Source: an uncultured Spirochaetales bacterium
GTDB lineage: Bacteria; Spirochaetota; Spirochaetia; Sphaerochaetales; Sphaerochaetaceae
Length of the DNA: 64,000 nt
NCBI GenBank assembly: GCA_944393005.1
Contig: CALXYO010000007.1
Span: 1-64,000 of the forward strand
Reading direction: 5' to 3'
A model generated the notes under the pieces. The model did no database searches. It was given only the letters and a program-made list of their open reading frames with translations, and was not told where the DNA came from. The translations under genes were made by a program, and so were the position numbers. Shown here piece after piece: positions 18,020-25,342 of this stretch. How positions within the stretch are numbered: position 1 is the stretch's first letter; every line of letters starts with the position of its first letter.

Positions 18020-18258
18020 TTTGCAAGTTCCTGAAAGGCAGCCTTATGTTCTTTGAGGATTCTTGCTGCTACAAAATCTATCTTCTCATCATCCGTCATC
18101 TCTATGATTGGAGTCTCCTCAATATTCATAAGAATATATTTGGGTTTATTGTTTTTGAATATGACAGCCTTGCCACGTTTATCTGCAATCTTTATCACTT
18201 TGGAAAAGTTCTGGTTGGCTGCGCTTATTGAAATGATTTCATTTGTATCTATTTTCAT
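18016..18258 (-). CDS. phd: Phd/YefM-family antitoxin
   Basis: An 80-residue protein. The N-terminal half has the Phd/YefM DNA-binding fold signature (NEIISISAANQNFSKVIKIADKRGKAVIFKNNKPKYIL, shown here only as the pattern SAANQNFSKV followed by a basic turn and KPKYILM). The acidic, helical C-terminus would bind and neutralise Doc. It precedes the toxin gene, as in P1 phd-doc, with a 4-base overlap, and has GAGG before its ATG. A perfect inverted repeat covers its promoter, consistent with autorepression. Confidence 0.85.
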   Translation of the reverse strand: MKIDTNEIISISAANQNFSKVIKIADKRGKAVIFKNNKPKYILMNIEETPIIEMTDDEKIDFVAARILKEHKAAFQELAK

Positions 18259-18272
18259 TTGAACCTCACTTT

Positions 18273-18298
18273 ATTATAGCTAAATAAATAGCTATAAT
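18273..18298 (-). promoter_or_regulatory. phd-doc promoter and palindromic operator
   Basis: ATTATAGCT and AGCTATAAT form a perfect 9-bp inverted repeat with 8 bp between. On the minus strand the downstream arm contains TATAAT (18278-18273), and TTGATT 18 bp upstream is a possible -35 box. A repressor bound to this repeat would cover the promoter, as for Phd in the known system. Confidence 0.68.
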
Positions 18299-18416
18299 CA
18301 ACATAAAAGGGTGGAAGATGAGGAATTCTGTTAACACCTTCACATAAACTTCCTGAAGTGCTATTTTTCATGCCTGGAGAATGAAGTTCTCCCTTAGCAA
18401 ATGCCAGAACCGTTGA

Positions 18417-18638
18417 ATGCTGATGACAAAGCTTTCAAGAAAAGAGAGGCTGTTCTGCATTATTGCATACCTCCCAAAGGCAACAGTGCAGGAGGTAATA
18501 GGTGCATTTCCGCTCGCAATGGGACTGGACTTCGGCCAGATTGCCCTTTCTGTTGCGCTTCTTGGAATCCTGTTTACGGCGTCTCTTGACGCGTTGGGTA
18601 TAGATTCAAGCTGCAGATACTTGCTTTGCAAACAATAA
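18417..18638 (+). pseudogene. Decayed C-terminal fragment of a CPA1-type cation:proton antiporter
   Basis: The 73-codon frame resembles the last part of NhaP/CPA1-type sodium/proton exchangers: KERLFCIIAYLPKATVQ, then hydrophobic segments PLAMGLDFGQIALSVALLGI and a closing ALGID motif. Such antiporters are 400-500 residues. The codon just before the first ATG is a stop and no continuation was found upstream, so only the tail survives. The rest of 18299-18760 holds no other gene that I can recognise. Confidence 0.55.
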
Positions 18639-18760
18639 GTTTTCACATGCATATCAATACTGTCAGTAAAGCAGTCTGATATATGTACACTACCATTGCT
18701 GCATATTGCTTTATTGAATATATTTTTCCCAGAGGGGATTCCAGGTTAAAAGGTGGTCAT

Positions 18761-19657
18761 ATGCTCGCTCTTGATACTACTCCAGATCTGATTGAAACTC
18801 CGGCTGAACTGATGGATACAGTCTCGGAAATCTCCTCCGATTACCATATCCCTGCAATCATAATAGCCGTCACCATCGCACTTCTTATATTCATTGCAGC
18901 AAAAATATTCACTTCTGTTCTTGGAAAATCGATAAGAAAACTGCCCAACAGGAGTGCAAAGTTCTCTCCGATGATGGCTTCTCTTCTGTCAAGGATATGC
19001 TCAGTTCTGATCTGGATCATAGCGATCGTCTCAATACTTGGGGTCTTCGGAATAGATCTGACACCTGTTCTGGCAGGACTTGGAATCACTGGTGTCATTC
19101 TGGGTTTTGCTCTGCAGGAATCTATATCGAGCCTATTTAGCGGCGTTATGATAGCTGTCAACAATCCTTTCTGTGTCGGTGACTTCATTTCAATAGGGGA
19201 GCTTGAGGGTACTGTAATTTCCATGGATCTTATGTGCGTGACACTGATTACGGAAGATGCCAGAAAAGTCACGCTCAACAATAAATCGGTATGGGGAGCG
19301 ACGATTATCAATCAGAAGGCTATAGACAGCGAGATGCTTTCTCCGTCATTTAATGGTAAGCGCCGGCTTGATTTTCCTGTTTCGATCAGGTACACAGACG
19401 ACCCGGATAAAGCACGGAAGGCAATTGCAGAGTTTATGGAATCGATCCCGGAAGTTCTTTCCGAGCCTGCGCCATATGCCGGAATTGTCGAGTACGGATC
19501 ATCATCTATCGTTATTTCCGTAAGGGGCTGGGTTCTTCCGGAGAACTACTGGAAAGTATACTGGGCATTCAACAATGGCCTTCTTTCGTTTCTCCATGAA
19601 AATGGTCTTGATATGCCATACAGTCAGGTTGTTGTTCATCTTGATGGTCAGTCATGA
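18761..19657 (+). CDS. mscS: Small-conductance mechanosensitive channel (MscS family)
   Basis: A 298-residue MscS-family channel that releases solutes during osmotic downshock. There are three hydrophobic segments in the N-terminal third. The pore helix and following conserved block are clear (GLGITGVILGFALQES, SSLFSGVMIAVNNPF, VGDFISIG), and the beta domain follows. I start at codon 27 of the open frame because AGGTGGTC sits just before that ATG and the residues then match the usual MscS length. It stands alone, between two toxin-antitoxin loci. Confidence 0.9.
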   Translation: MLALDTTPDLIETPAELMDTVSEISSDYHIPAIIIAVTIALLIFIAAKIFTSVLGKSIRKLPNRSAKFSPMMASLLSRICSVLIWIIAIVSILGVFGIDLTPVLAGLGITGVILGFALQESISSLFSGVMIAVNNPFCVGDFISIGELEGTVISMDLMCVTLITEDARKVTLNNKSVWGATIINQKAIDSEMLSPSFNGKRRLDFPVSIRYTDDPDKARKAIAEFMESIPEVLSEPAPYAGIVEYGSSSIVISVRGWVLPENYWKVYWAFNNGLLSFLHENGLDMPYSQVVVHLDGQS

Positions 19658-19746
19658 ATCTGTTATGGGAATTCCGCTGTTCTGCGTGGAATACAGAAAA
19701 GACCTTAGATTGGAACAAAATATACTTTACAATGTACACTATATAA

Positions 19747-19760
19747 TATACATTTGTATA
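19747..19760. promoter_or_regulatory. Palindrome in the brnTA promoter region
   Basis: TATACATTTGTATA is a perfect 6-bp inverted repeat with a 2-bp centre, directly before the brnT ribosome site. TATAAT at 19742-19747 overlaps its left edge. BrnA is known to repress its own operon, so this is a candidate operator. The true -35 box is not clear. Confidence 0.5.
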
Positions 19761-19773
19761 TGTAGGAGGAAGG

Positions 19774-20082
19774 ATGACAGAAAAGAGTGATGATGGCTTG
19801 TTTGAATGGGATGCTGCTAAAAATATCATTAATATCCATAAGCATGGAATTTCATTTCAGGAGGCGATAGGCATTTTCAAGGATCAGAACAGGCTTGAAT
19901 TCTTTGACGAAAATCATTCGACAGACGAGGAGCAGAGATACATCACCCTTGGCAGACTTCCAGTAAAAATGGTCATCGTATTGGTTGTTTCCATAGACAG
20001 ACAAGGTTTTACAAGGATAATATCCGCAAGATATGCATCAAAAAGGGAGGAAAAGCTTTACTATGAAGGACAAGAGTATTGA
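19774..20082 (+). CDS. brnT: BrnT-family ribonuclease toxin
   Basis: A 102-residue protein with the BrnT pattern: FEWDAAKNIINIHKHGISF at the start, a central DENHSTDEEQRYITLG and the closing RIISARYASKREEKLYYE. BrnT has a RelE-like fold and cleaves RNA in the known Brucella system. The ribosome site AGGAGGAAGG is strong. It precedes and overlaps the antitoxin gene by about 20 bases, the usual toxin-first order for this family. Confidence 0.9.
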   Translation: MTEKSDDGLFEWDAAKNIINIHKHGISFQEAIGIFKDQNRLEFFDENHSTDEEQRYITLGRLPVKMVIVLVVSIDRQGFTRIISARYASKREEKLYYEGQEY

Positions 20083-20302
20083 TTTCTCTGACATCCCGGA
20101 ACTTACAGATGAGTACCTGTCAACATTAAAAAAAGTTGAACCCAGACAGTTTTACAAGGTTGTACCTGTAAAAGAGCCATGTCATATTCTGATTGACAAG
20201 GATGTCCTGGATTTCTTCGGTAAAGGAAGAAAGAGAGGCTACCAGACAAGAATCAACCATGTTTTACGGGAATATATGAATAAGCACTTGGACAGAGCCT
20301 GA
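20063..20302 (+). CDS. brnA: BrnA-family antitoxin
   Basis: A 79-residue protein. The C-terminal half has the ribbon-helix-helix-like BrnA pattern (HILIDKDVLDFFGKGRKRGYQTRINHVLREYM). It neutralises BrnT and represses the operon in the known system. I set the start at MKDKSIDFSD, which overlaps the end of brnT and has GGGAGG upstream; the longer frame has no support. Confidence 0.87.
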   Translation: MKDKSIDFSDIPELTDEYLSTLKKVEPRQFYKVVPVKEPCHILIDKDVLDFFGKGRKRGYQTRINHVLREYMNKHLDRA

Positions 20303-20411
20303 GTTGACCGCGAATTACAAAAGAAGGACTCGGAAAACGGTTGCTGGCAGATTGTGAGAATACATGCCTGCATGACTTATGCCTGGTATTTTCCTCGTAT
20401 TTGCTCCGCAT

Positions 20412-20430
20412 AGTTGTGTATTACACAACT
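20412..20430. promoter_or_regulatory. 9-bp palindrome before a small orphan gene
   Basis: AGTTGTGTA and TACACAACT are perfect inverted arms around a single T. GGAG follows and then the ATG of the small frame at 20446. The arrangement resembles an autoregulatory operator. The regulator is unknown. Confidence 0.45.
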
Positions 20431-20445
20431 TTCTGGAGCAAATCA

Positions 20446-20571
20446 ATGAAAACTGATGAATATATGTCAATGGATCTGCCAATAGTCATTGCTCCAAAAG
20501 ACATCCCTGTAATATGCCGGACAGAACGCAATAATGCAAAAGCGTTCAACCTGTCTGATTTGGAATGCTGA
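20446..20571 (+). CDS. Hypothetical small protein (41 residues)
   Basis: A 41-codon frame (MKTDEYMSMDLPIVI at its start) preceded by GGAG at good spacing and by the 19-bp palindrome at 20412-20430. I recognise no family. It could be a real small gene, the first part of a truncated antitoxin-like gene, or debris, since it lies just after brnTA in a patch of toxin-antitoxin loci. The remaining parts of 20303-20602 show nothing else supportable. Confidence 0.3.
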   Translation: MKTDEYMSMDLPIVIAPKDIPVICRTERNNAKAFNLSDLEC

Positions 20572-20602
20572 CAGCATCCTGGCATGCCTTGCCGTGATAT
20601 GC

Positions 20603-21832
20603 TCATGCTGCTTTTCTCCTGTCAATAAATATACCTGCTGCCGCTGCAACAATGACGGGAACAACCCACAGGAAGCTTATGCCGGCCGCTGTCGATACTA
20701 TGGAAAAGACTAGCGACGTGGAAACCGGCAGGATCCAGGCAAACCGGTAATTGTTCTTCTGTGGCAGCAGTGCGAGGATCATAAGCGTCAGTGCTGCGGG
20801 GTAGATTATCTCAAGCACGGGAGAAGAAATTTTCACAATCGTATCCAGACCTGCTGTTGCTATAAGAAGGGAGATGAGTGAAAAGACGGCTATCCATTTC
20901 CCTCTGGACAGTGATGGAATAAGTGTTGAGAAGTACTGGCCGCATGAAGACAGGAGTCCTGTGCAGGTGTTGAAACAGGCGAGGATGAAGATTGCCGCAA
21001 TGAGGAATTTCCCCATTGATGGAGAGATGGCATCTGCAGCCGCAGCGAGAATAGCCGCGCCATTGGATGCATTGCTCACGAATGCCTGTGAAAGAGCTCC
21101 CGTAACAGCAAGCGCACAGTAGACAGTCAGCAGAAGGAAGCCTCCTGTAAAAGCTGCAATGAAGCATTCCTTATTCACATTCTCTTCTTTCGCTCCGTTT
21201 TTTCTCACATTCATTGCAATTATCGAACCGAATACAAGTCCGGCCACAGCATCCATTGTCTGGTAACCTTCGGTGAAGCCTCTGGAGAGAGGAGAGGATG
21301 AATACACTCCTGTGCCATTCCCGCTTCCGGCATCCGGATTGAGAAGCGTACCTGCAAAGAGAATGATTATGAGGAGAATGAGAAGGGGAGATGAAATTTT
21401 TCCAAGCCGGTTTGAAAGCTTTTCCGGTTTCAATGCCACAAGTCCGGCAAGTGTGAAGAAAAGTGCGCTGTAAACAAAGGCTGCAATGCCTGAATCCGTA
21501 TTGGTTGCAATAGCTACCATTTCATAGCTTGTGCTGGCTGTTCTGGGAACTGCAAGGAGCGGTCCTATCACAAGGTAGACAATGATTGTGAGAATTCTGC
21601 TGAAAACCGGATGTACACGGTTGGCAAGCTTTTCGAGGCTGCCTGTGCGTGTCACCGCAAAGATCGCAAGAGTCGGCAGAAGTGTTGCCGACAGGGCGAA
21701 ACCTATGAAGGCAGGTATCACATCACTTCCTGCCTGATAGGCAAGGAAAGATGGGAATATGAGGTTGCCGGCACCGAAGAACATCGCAAAGACCGTGAAA
21801 CCCAGTACAAGTCTTCTCTTTAAGAACTGCAT
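20603..21832 (-). CDS. brnQ: Branched-chain amino acid transporter (LIVCS/BrnQ family)
   Basis: A 409-residue membrane protein with about 12 hydrophobic segments. The family's N-terminal signature is visible (GFTVFAMFFGAGNLIFPSFL), as is GPLLAVPRTASTSYEM in the fourth segment region. BrnQ imports leucine, isoleucine and valine with sodium or protons. It is a single gene, divergent from the gene at 22008, and the shared intergenic region carries a perfect inverted repeat. Confidence 0.9.
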   Translation of the reverse strand: MQFLKRRLVLGFTVFAMFFGAGNLIFPSFLAYQAGSDVIPAFIGFALSATLLPTLAIFAVTRTGSLEKLANRVHPVFSRILTIIVYLVIGPLLAVPRTASTSYEMVAIATNTDSGIAAFVYSALFFTLAGLVALKPEKLSNRLGKISSPLLILLIIILFAGTLLNPDAGSGNGTGVYSSSPLSRGFTEGYQTMDAVAGLVFGSIIAMNVRKNGAKEENVNKECFIAAFTGGFLLLTVYCALAVTGALSQAFVSNASNGAAILAAAADAISPSMGKFLIAAIFILACFNTCTGLLSSCGQYFSTLIPSLSRGKWIAVFSLISLLIATAGLDTIVKISSPVLEIIYPAALTLMILALLPQKNNYRFAWILPVSTSLVFSIVSTAAGISFLWVVPVIVAAAAGIFIDRRKAA

Positions 21833-21909
21833 AGGCTGATCATACTTTCTTTTTCATATTTTTGCATCTGTCATCCGGTCCCTTCAAATACGGAACACGC
21901 AGTCATTCC

Positions 21910-21932
21910 TGAAATGATTCACGATCATTTCA
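21910..21932. promoter_or_regulatory. Inverted repeat between divergent brnQ and the 22008 gene
   Basis: TGAAATGAT (21910-21918) and ATCATTTCA (21924-21932) are perfect 9-bp arms with a 5-bp spacer. It lies about 75 bases from both start codons, a sensible place for an operator shared by divergent promoters. No T-run follows, so a terminator is unlikely. Confidence 0.5.
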
Positions 21933-22007
21933 CATTTCTCTTTTATCCTTTTCACTTAAGGCCTTTATTGTATAACCGGCTTAATTTTTCTGAAGGAGGG
22001 CCTGCTA

Positions 22008-23678
22008 ATGAGAAAAATCATGAAAGCTGCATGTGCACTGACTGCTGCAGTATTCTGTGCCTGCGTTCCTGCATTCGCATCAGGTATCAGTGAAGGTATC
22101 ACGATGCATAAAAGCGCATCATACAGCTCGGGAGAATATAATGTTGATGGCGGTGTGATGGAGATCATCGCATACAACAAGAGTAATCAGAAGGCATATG
22201 CGGTCAACGGACAGTCAGGAGTTCTTGCCGTAATCGACCTCTCCGCTATGGAAGGAAACGGAAGTGACATTGAGCTTTCTGCTGAAAACATTGACATCAG
22301 GTCACTTGTCGGGGAGATGGACTCTTCCTTCTCCTATGGTGATATGACATCTGTTGCCGTAAGTCCGGACGGGTCTCTTGTTGCACTTGCGCTTCAGGAT
22401 GCTTCCTTTGATGAAGACGGCCGTGCGGCCATCTTCTCCTGCAATGAAGATGGAAGCCTCACATTCAAGGCGCTTGTCAGGACAGGTGTCCAGCCTGATA
22501 TGATCACATTTGCTGATGACAATACGATTCTCACGGCTGACGAAGGAGAGCCGAGGGAAGGATATGGAGAGGGTATTGCCGATCCTGCCGGATCTGTGAG
22601 CATCATTGATGTGAATTCCCTTACATCCACAGTCGTCGGCTTTGAGGCTTTCGATTCATCTGCGGATGAACTTGCTTCACAGGGCGTGATCATAATGAAG
22701 GGTGTTCTTCCTTCCGCTGATTTCGAGCCGGAATACATCGCTGTCTCAGAAGGCAAGGCATATGTCACACTGCAGGAAGCTAATGCAGTCGCCGTCCTTG
22801 ACATTGGAAGTGCGTCTTTTGATGGCATATACAGCATCGGGTTTGAGGACTATTCAATCCATGAAGTCGATATTGACAAGAAGGATGATGCCTATAACCC
22901 CAGAACGTATGATTCCCTCAGAGGAATACGTATGCCTGATGGCATTGCGGCTTTCACTGCCAACGGAGCAACATATATCGTAACTGCGAATGAAGGCGAT
23001 GCAAGAGAGTGGGGCGATGAGGATGATGGCACATTCTACATAAGCGAAGATGAAAGGGATTTCGGTGATGGAGACACATCTCCCACAGGTGCGATCACGG
23101 CCGGGAATTCCGGTCTTGAAGGCAAGGTGGTTTTCTTCCGCTCATCCGACTATCTGGGTCTTGATGAAAATACGGACTATATATTCGGCGGCCGCACATT
23201 TACGATCTTTGAAGTGACTGACAAGGGTTTTGAGGAAGTCTTTACGTCCGGCAGTGATTTCGAGGCCGTTACAGCAGATCTTTATCCTGAATTCTACAAT
23301 TCATCCAACGACAACGCAGTGCTTGACGACAGATCAGGCAAGAAAGGCCCGGAAGCTGAAAGCATCACCGTCGGAACCTTCAATGGAAGAACATATGCAT
23401 TCACTGCACTTGAACGCACAGGCGGTGTGATGATGTATGATGTCACAGATCCTTCGGATGCGAAATTCACTGATTACATAAACACAAGAGATTTCAGATC
23501 CGTTGTGGACGGCTCTCAGGAGTATGAGGACGGCGAGCTTGACAAGTGGGTTACAGGCGGAGATGTCGCCCCTGAAGGCCTTGCATTCATCAGTGCAGAT
23601 GACAGTCCGACAGGAAGGCCGATGCTTCTTGCTGCATGCGAGGTTTCAGGAACAGTGGCTGTCTGCGAAATTTACTGA
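22008..23678 (+). CDS. Secreted choice-of-anchor I domain protein
   Basis: A 556-residue protein with a signal peptide (MRKIMKAACALTAAVFCACV, cleaved near AFASG). The body is a beta-propeller-like series: SVAVSPDGSLVALAL, TADEGEPREG, YIVTANEGDAREWG, and near the C-terminus GDVAPEGLAF. This matches the choice-of-anchor I family, whose members often carry alkaline-phosphatase or esterase-like annotations, but the catalytic function of this domain is unproven. No C-terminal sorting motif or membrane helix is seen, so it may be periplasmic or released. AAGGAGGG precedes the ATG. Confidence 0.75.
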   Translation: MRKIMKAACALTAAVFCACVPAFASGISEGITMHKSASYSSGEYNVDGGVMEIIAYNKSNQKAYAVNGQSGVLAVIDLSAMEGNGSDIELSAENIDIRSLVGEMDSSFSYGDMTSVAVSPDGSLVALALQDASFDEDGRAAIFSCNEDGSLTFKALVRTGVQPDMITFADDNTILTADEGEPREGYGEGIADPAGSVSIIDVNSLTSTVVGFEAFDSSADELASQGVIIMKGVLPSADFEPEYIAVSEGKAYVTLQEANAVAVLDIGSASFDGIYSIGFEDYSIHEVDIDKKDDAYNPRTYDSLRGIRMPDGIAAFTANGATYIVTANEGDAREWGDEDDGTFYISEDERDFGDGDTSPTGAITAGNSGLEGKVVFFRSSDYLGLDENTDYIFGGRTFTIFEVTDKGFEEVFTSGSDFEAVTADLYPEFYNSSNDNAVLDDRSGKKGPEAESITVGTFNGRTYAFTALERTGGVMMYDVTDPSDAKFTDYINTRDFRSVVDGSQEYEDGELDKWVTGGDVAPEGLAFISADDSPTGRPMLLAACEVSGTVAVCEIY

Positions 23679-23712
23679 GAATATCCGGAAGACCGGAAAG
23701 CAATAGATCTGC

Positions 23713-23746
23713 GGCTTGTCTTTTTATGTGAGACAGGCCGTTTGCT
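23713..23746 (+). terminator. Terminator downstream of the 22008 gene
   Basis: GGCTTGTCT (23713-23721) pairs with AGACAGGCC (23731-23739) with one G-T pair, and GTTTGCTTT follows. The next gene is convergent. Confidence 0.65.
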
Positions 23747-23771
23747 TTATGGACTGTGGACCAGAGTAAAA

Positions 23772-24626
23772 CTAAACATTCAGCATTACTATCGCCGCGA
23801 TTATCATGAGTACGCTGATGCGGCTGTATGCTGAAAGCTTTTCATGGAAGAAAAGCGTGCTTGCCGCGATGACCACAAGGATCGCACCGACACTGTATGT
23901 CGGATATGCAATGTATGCACTCACACTTGACAATGATTTGAGCAGGAAGAGAGAAGAGAGGTAATTGGGAATGCCCAGACACATTCCTGTGAGTATCTCT
24001 GCTTTTCCGATTTTTCCTTTTCCTGCGACTGTCATGATGATGCACATGATGGCAGCTGATATGAACGTAAGTCCCATAAACCATTCATCAAGGCTGGCTG
24101 AACCGAACTCCTCAAAGACTTTCAGCATGCTGTCGGCAAGCCCGCCGAAGAGCAGTCCCATGAGCAGAAGGAAGAATGCAGGCTTTGTCTTTGCACTTTT
24201 TTCATCTTCATTCTTTTTTCTGATGTTCATGATGCAGAATGCTGCAAGAACGACGATTATTCCTCCAGCCTGCAATAAAGACGGCCTTTCACCGAAAAAC
24301 ACTATGGCAAGACAAGTCGGTACCATAACTCCGAGCCGTGCAAAAGATGCCTGCAGAACCGCACCGTTTCTCTTCACGTTCATCTGATTGATCGCCATTC
24401 CCGTGAGGTACATCGCTCCGTTTATGAGTGCCAGCAGCAGACAGAAAATGAAATCGCTGTCAAAAGAGGGAAAAGACTTGTTCCTCTGTGATATGAGAAA
24501 TGGAATCAGGCATGTAAGGTAATTCACGGCCAGCATGCCGTACCTGTCGTATTCCTTTCTGTCGCTTATCTTCAGTACGATTGATACCAGTGCACTGCAG
24601 ATGAACCCCGCAATGAGATAAAACAT
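23772..24626 (-). CDS. EamA/DMT-superfamily transporter
   Basis: A 284-residue protein with about ten hydrophobic segments in two related halves, as in drug/metabolite transporters of the EamA type. The first half ends with FFGERPSLLQAGGIIVVLAAF, the second with STLFFHEKLSAYSRISVLMI, the paired conserved segments of this fold. The start is set at MFYLIAG because AAGGAG lies about 11 bases upstream. Substrate unknown. Confidence 0.8.
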   Translation of the reverse strand: MFYLIAGFICSALVSIVLKISDRKEYDRYGMLAVNYLTCLIPFLISQRNKSFPSFDSDFIFCLLLALINGAMYLTGMAINQMNVKRNGAVLQASFARLGVMVPTCLAIVFFGERPSLLQAGGIIVVLAAFCIMNIRKKNEDEKSAKTKPAFFLLLMGLLFGGLADSMLKVFEEFGSASLDEWFMGLTFISAAIMCIIMTVAGKGKIGKAEILTGMCLGIPNYLSSLFLLKSLSSVSAYIAYPTYSVGAILVVIAASTLFFHEKLSAYSRISVLMIIAAIVMLNV

Positions 24627-24696
24627 TTCCGCATTTTCTCCTTGAAATGACAACAATGTGGAATTCTAGCCGGATGCAGGGGCAGGGACAAGTCTT

Positions 24697-24990
24697 CTAC
24701 ACTTTAAGCAGCAGCCTTTCATCCTGCATCTCATGTCCTTCCTCATCTTCTCTTGCAAGTGAAAGGATATCCTTTTCAAGACGCAGTGCGAAAAGGACGG
24801 AAAGGTAAGCTCCCATTGAAACTGCAGGGTCTCCTTTCTTGATTTTCCACAGTGTTGCGCGTGATATCTTCGCCCTTTCTGCGGTAAGCTCACAGGATGC
24901 TTTTCTTCTCAGCCTCGCAAGCCTGATCTGGCGTCCGACCTGAACAAGCATCCTCTTTTCTCGTGGATAGAGCACAACCTCTTTCTTCAT
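24697..24990 (-). CDS. Orphan HipB-like helix-turn-helix protein
   Basis: A 97-residue protein of the Xre helix-turn-helix family (QIRLARLRRKASCELTAERA, then ISRATLWKIKKGDPAVSMGAYL and ALRLEKDILSLARED). This matches the HipB-type partner usually encoded just before a hipA kinase gene. Here no hipA follows; the next gene on the strand is the DMT transporter. It is therefore an orphan regulator or a remnant of a toxin-antitoxin pair. The start at MKKEVV is preferred but has no strong ribosome site. Confidence 0.75.
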   Translation of the reverse strand: MKKEVVLYPREKRMLVQVGRQIRLARLRRKASCELTAERAKISRATLWKIKKGDPAVSMGAYLSVLFALRLEKDILSLAREDEEGHEMQDERLLLKV

Positions 24991-25342
24991 GTTTATAAAA
25001 ATAAACATAAAGCCGTAATATGTAAATTATAAAGAACATAATTCATTCTTTGATGAAAACTGCAAGTGAAAAACAATTTTCTGTATTTGTGCAAGTCTTA
25101 AGGGATGATAGAATTTTGCATATGGACAGATTTGAGAAATATGATGATCAGCTTTTCATCATAAGCGTGTTTTCATCGTTGCATGATCTCTCAGATGATT
25201 TTTAAAGGAGTGTTGATGCTCTGGTCACAAATCACAAGGCAAAACGTCTCATGACTGGCATGCTGAGGAGAAAAAGCTGGGTCTGCTGAATCTTCCGCAA
25301 GATAAACGGCAGAATAAAGAGTACGGGAATTGAGGTGAAATC
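24991..25342. other. Non-coding or decayed stretch before the SWIM gene
   Basis: AT-rich to about 25120. A 27-codon frame (MDRFEKYDDQLFI at its start) runs from 25121 to 25204, then an AAAGGAG site and shifted short frames follow (LVTNHKAKRLM, then HAEEKKLGLLNLPQDK in another frame). The frame changes and short lengths suggest a decayed gene of about 70 codons, but I do not recognise the family. No RNA gene or clear operator seen. Confidence 0.35.
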
